NCBI GenBank assembly: GCA_016191795.1
Contig: JACPVK010000396.1
Coordinates: 1-14,673 of the forward strand
Reading direction: 5' to 3'
DNA from: Gammaproteobacteria bacterium
Lineage (GTDB): Bacteria; Pseudomonadota; Gammaproteobacteria; SZUA-229
Length of the DNA: 14,673 nt
The notes beneath the pieces were generated by a model. That model was not told where the DNA came from and did not search any database. It worked only from the letters and a program-made list of their open reading frames with translations. Numbering within the stretch: position 1 is the first letter of the stretch; each line of letters begins with the position of its first letter. The translations under genes and the position numbers were made by a program. Below, one piece after another: positions 14,636 to 14,673 of the stretch.

Positions 14636-14673
14636 GAAAAAAACCAAAACTTCTACTAATCCAGTACGTGTGA

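Noticed and set aside
14632..14673. TTG-started micro-frame overlapping the apbE stop (about 13 codons, ending at the window edge)
   Set aside because: It begins with a rare start codon, has no ribosome site and is too short to support as a gene. The 38 nt after the apbE stop also show no hairpin that would make a terminator.

Overview
The window looks like chromosomal DNA of a free-living, probably aquatic gammaproteobacterium. It has moderate base composition by eye, Gram-negative lipoprotein and Tat signals, c-type haem motifs, and an ExbB/ExbD/TonB-like gene set typical of that group. This assignment is inference; there is no rRNA or other marker. No tRNA, rRNA, CRISPR array, insertion sequence or integrase was seen.

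Two gene blocks diverge from a gap of about 400 bases (roughly 4456-4857). The left block (1-4455, minus strand) holds three closely spaced genes for exported proteins. They are a c-type cytochrome-like protein with one CXXCH site, a large lipoprotein with two CXXCH units followed by a LamG/concanavalin-like domain, and the N-terminal part of a twin-arginine (Tat) exported protein that runs off the left edge. Together they suggest a surface or periplasmic redox module of the kind often paired with DUF1501/DUF1552-like and planctomycete-type cytochrome domains.

The right block (4858-14635, plus strand) is one very tight run of ten genes. Every junction either overlaps (4, 23, 4, 4 and 4 nt) or leaves a gap of at most 19 nt. 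In order they are: an exported coiled-coil/beta protein of unknown function, a periplasmic TPR protein (631 aa), a second large TPR protein that may be a lipoprotein (945 aa), a small TPR lipoprotein (208 aa), a small exported protein (101 aa), an ExbB/TolQ/MotA-type channel subunit, two ExbD/TolR-type subunits, a TonB-like protein with an AgmX/PglI C-terminal domain, and an ApbE-type flavin transferase.

The likely picture is a proton-driven inner-membrane motor (ExbB plus two ExbDs). It would pass force through the TonB-like protein to a periplasmic and outer-membrane TPR scaffold. The gene content parallels the Agl/Glt gliding and envelope-trafficking machinery of Myxococcus (AglR-AglQ-AglS, GltJ/AgmX, TPR proteins) in reduced form. 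What it moves is unknown.

Three points deserve attention. The first ExbD has Asn where the proton-carrying Asp normally sits, while the second keeps Asp. The TonB-like linker carries an SGAT sequence resembling an ApbE flavinylation site, immediately upstream of an apbE-type gene. That ApbE has Gly in place of a usual metal-binding Asp.
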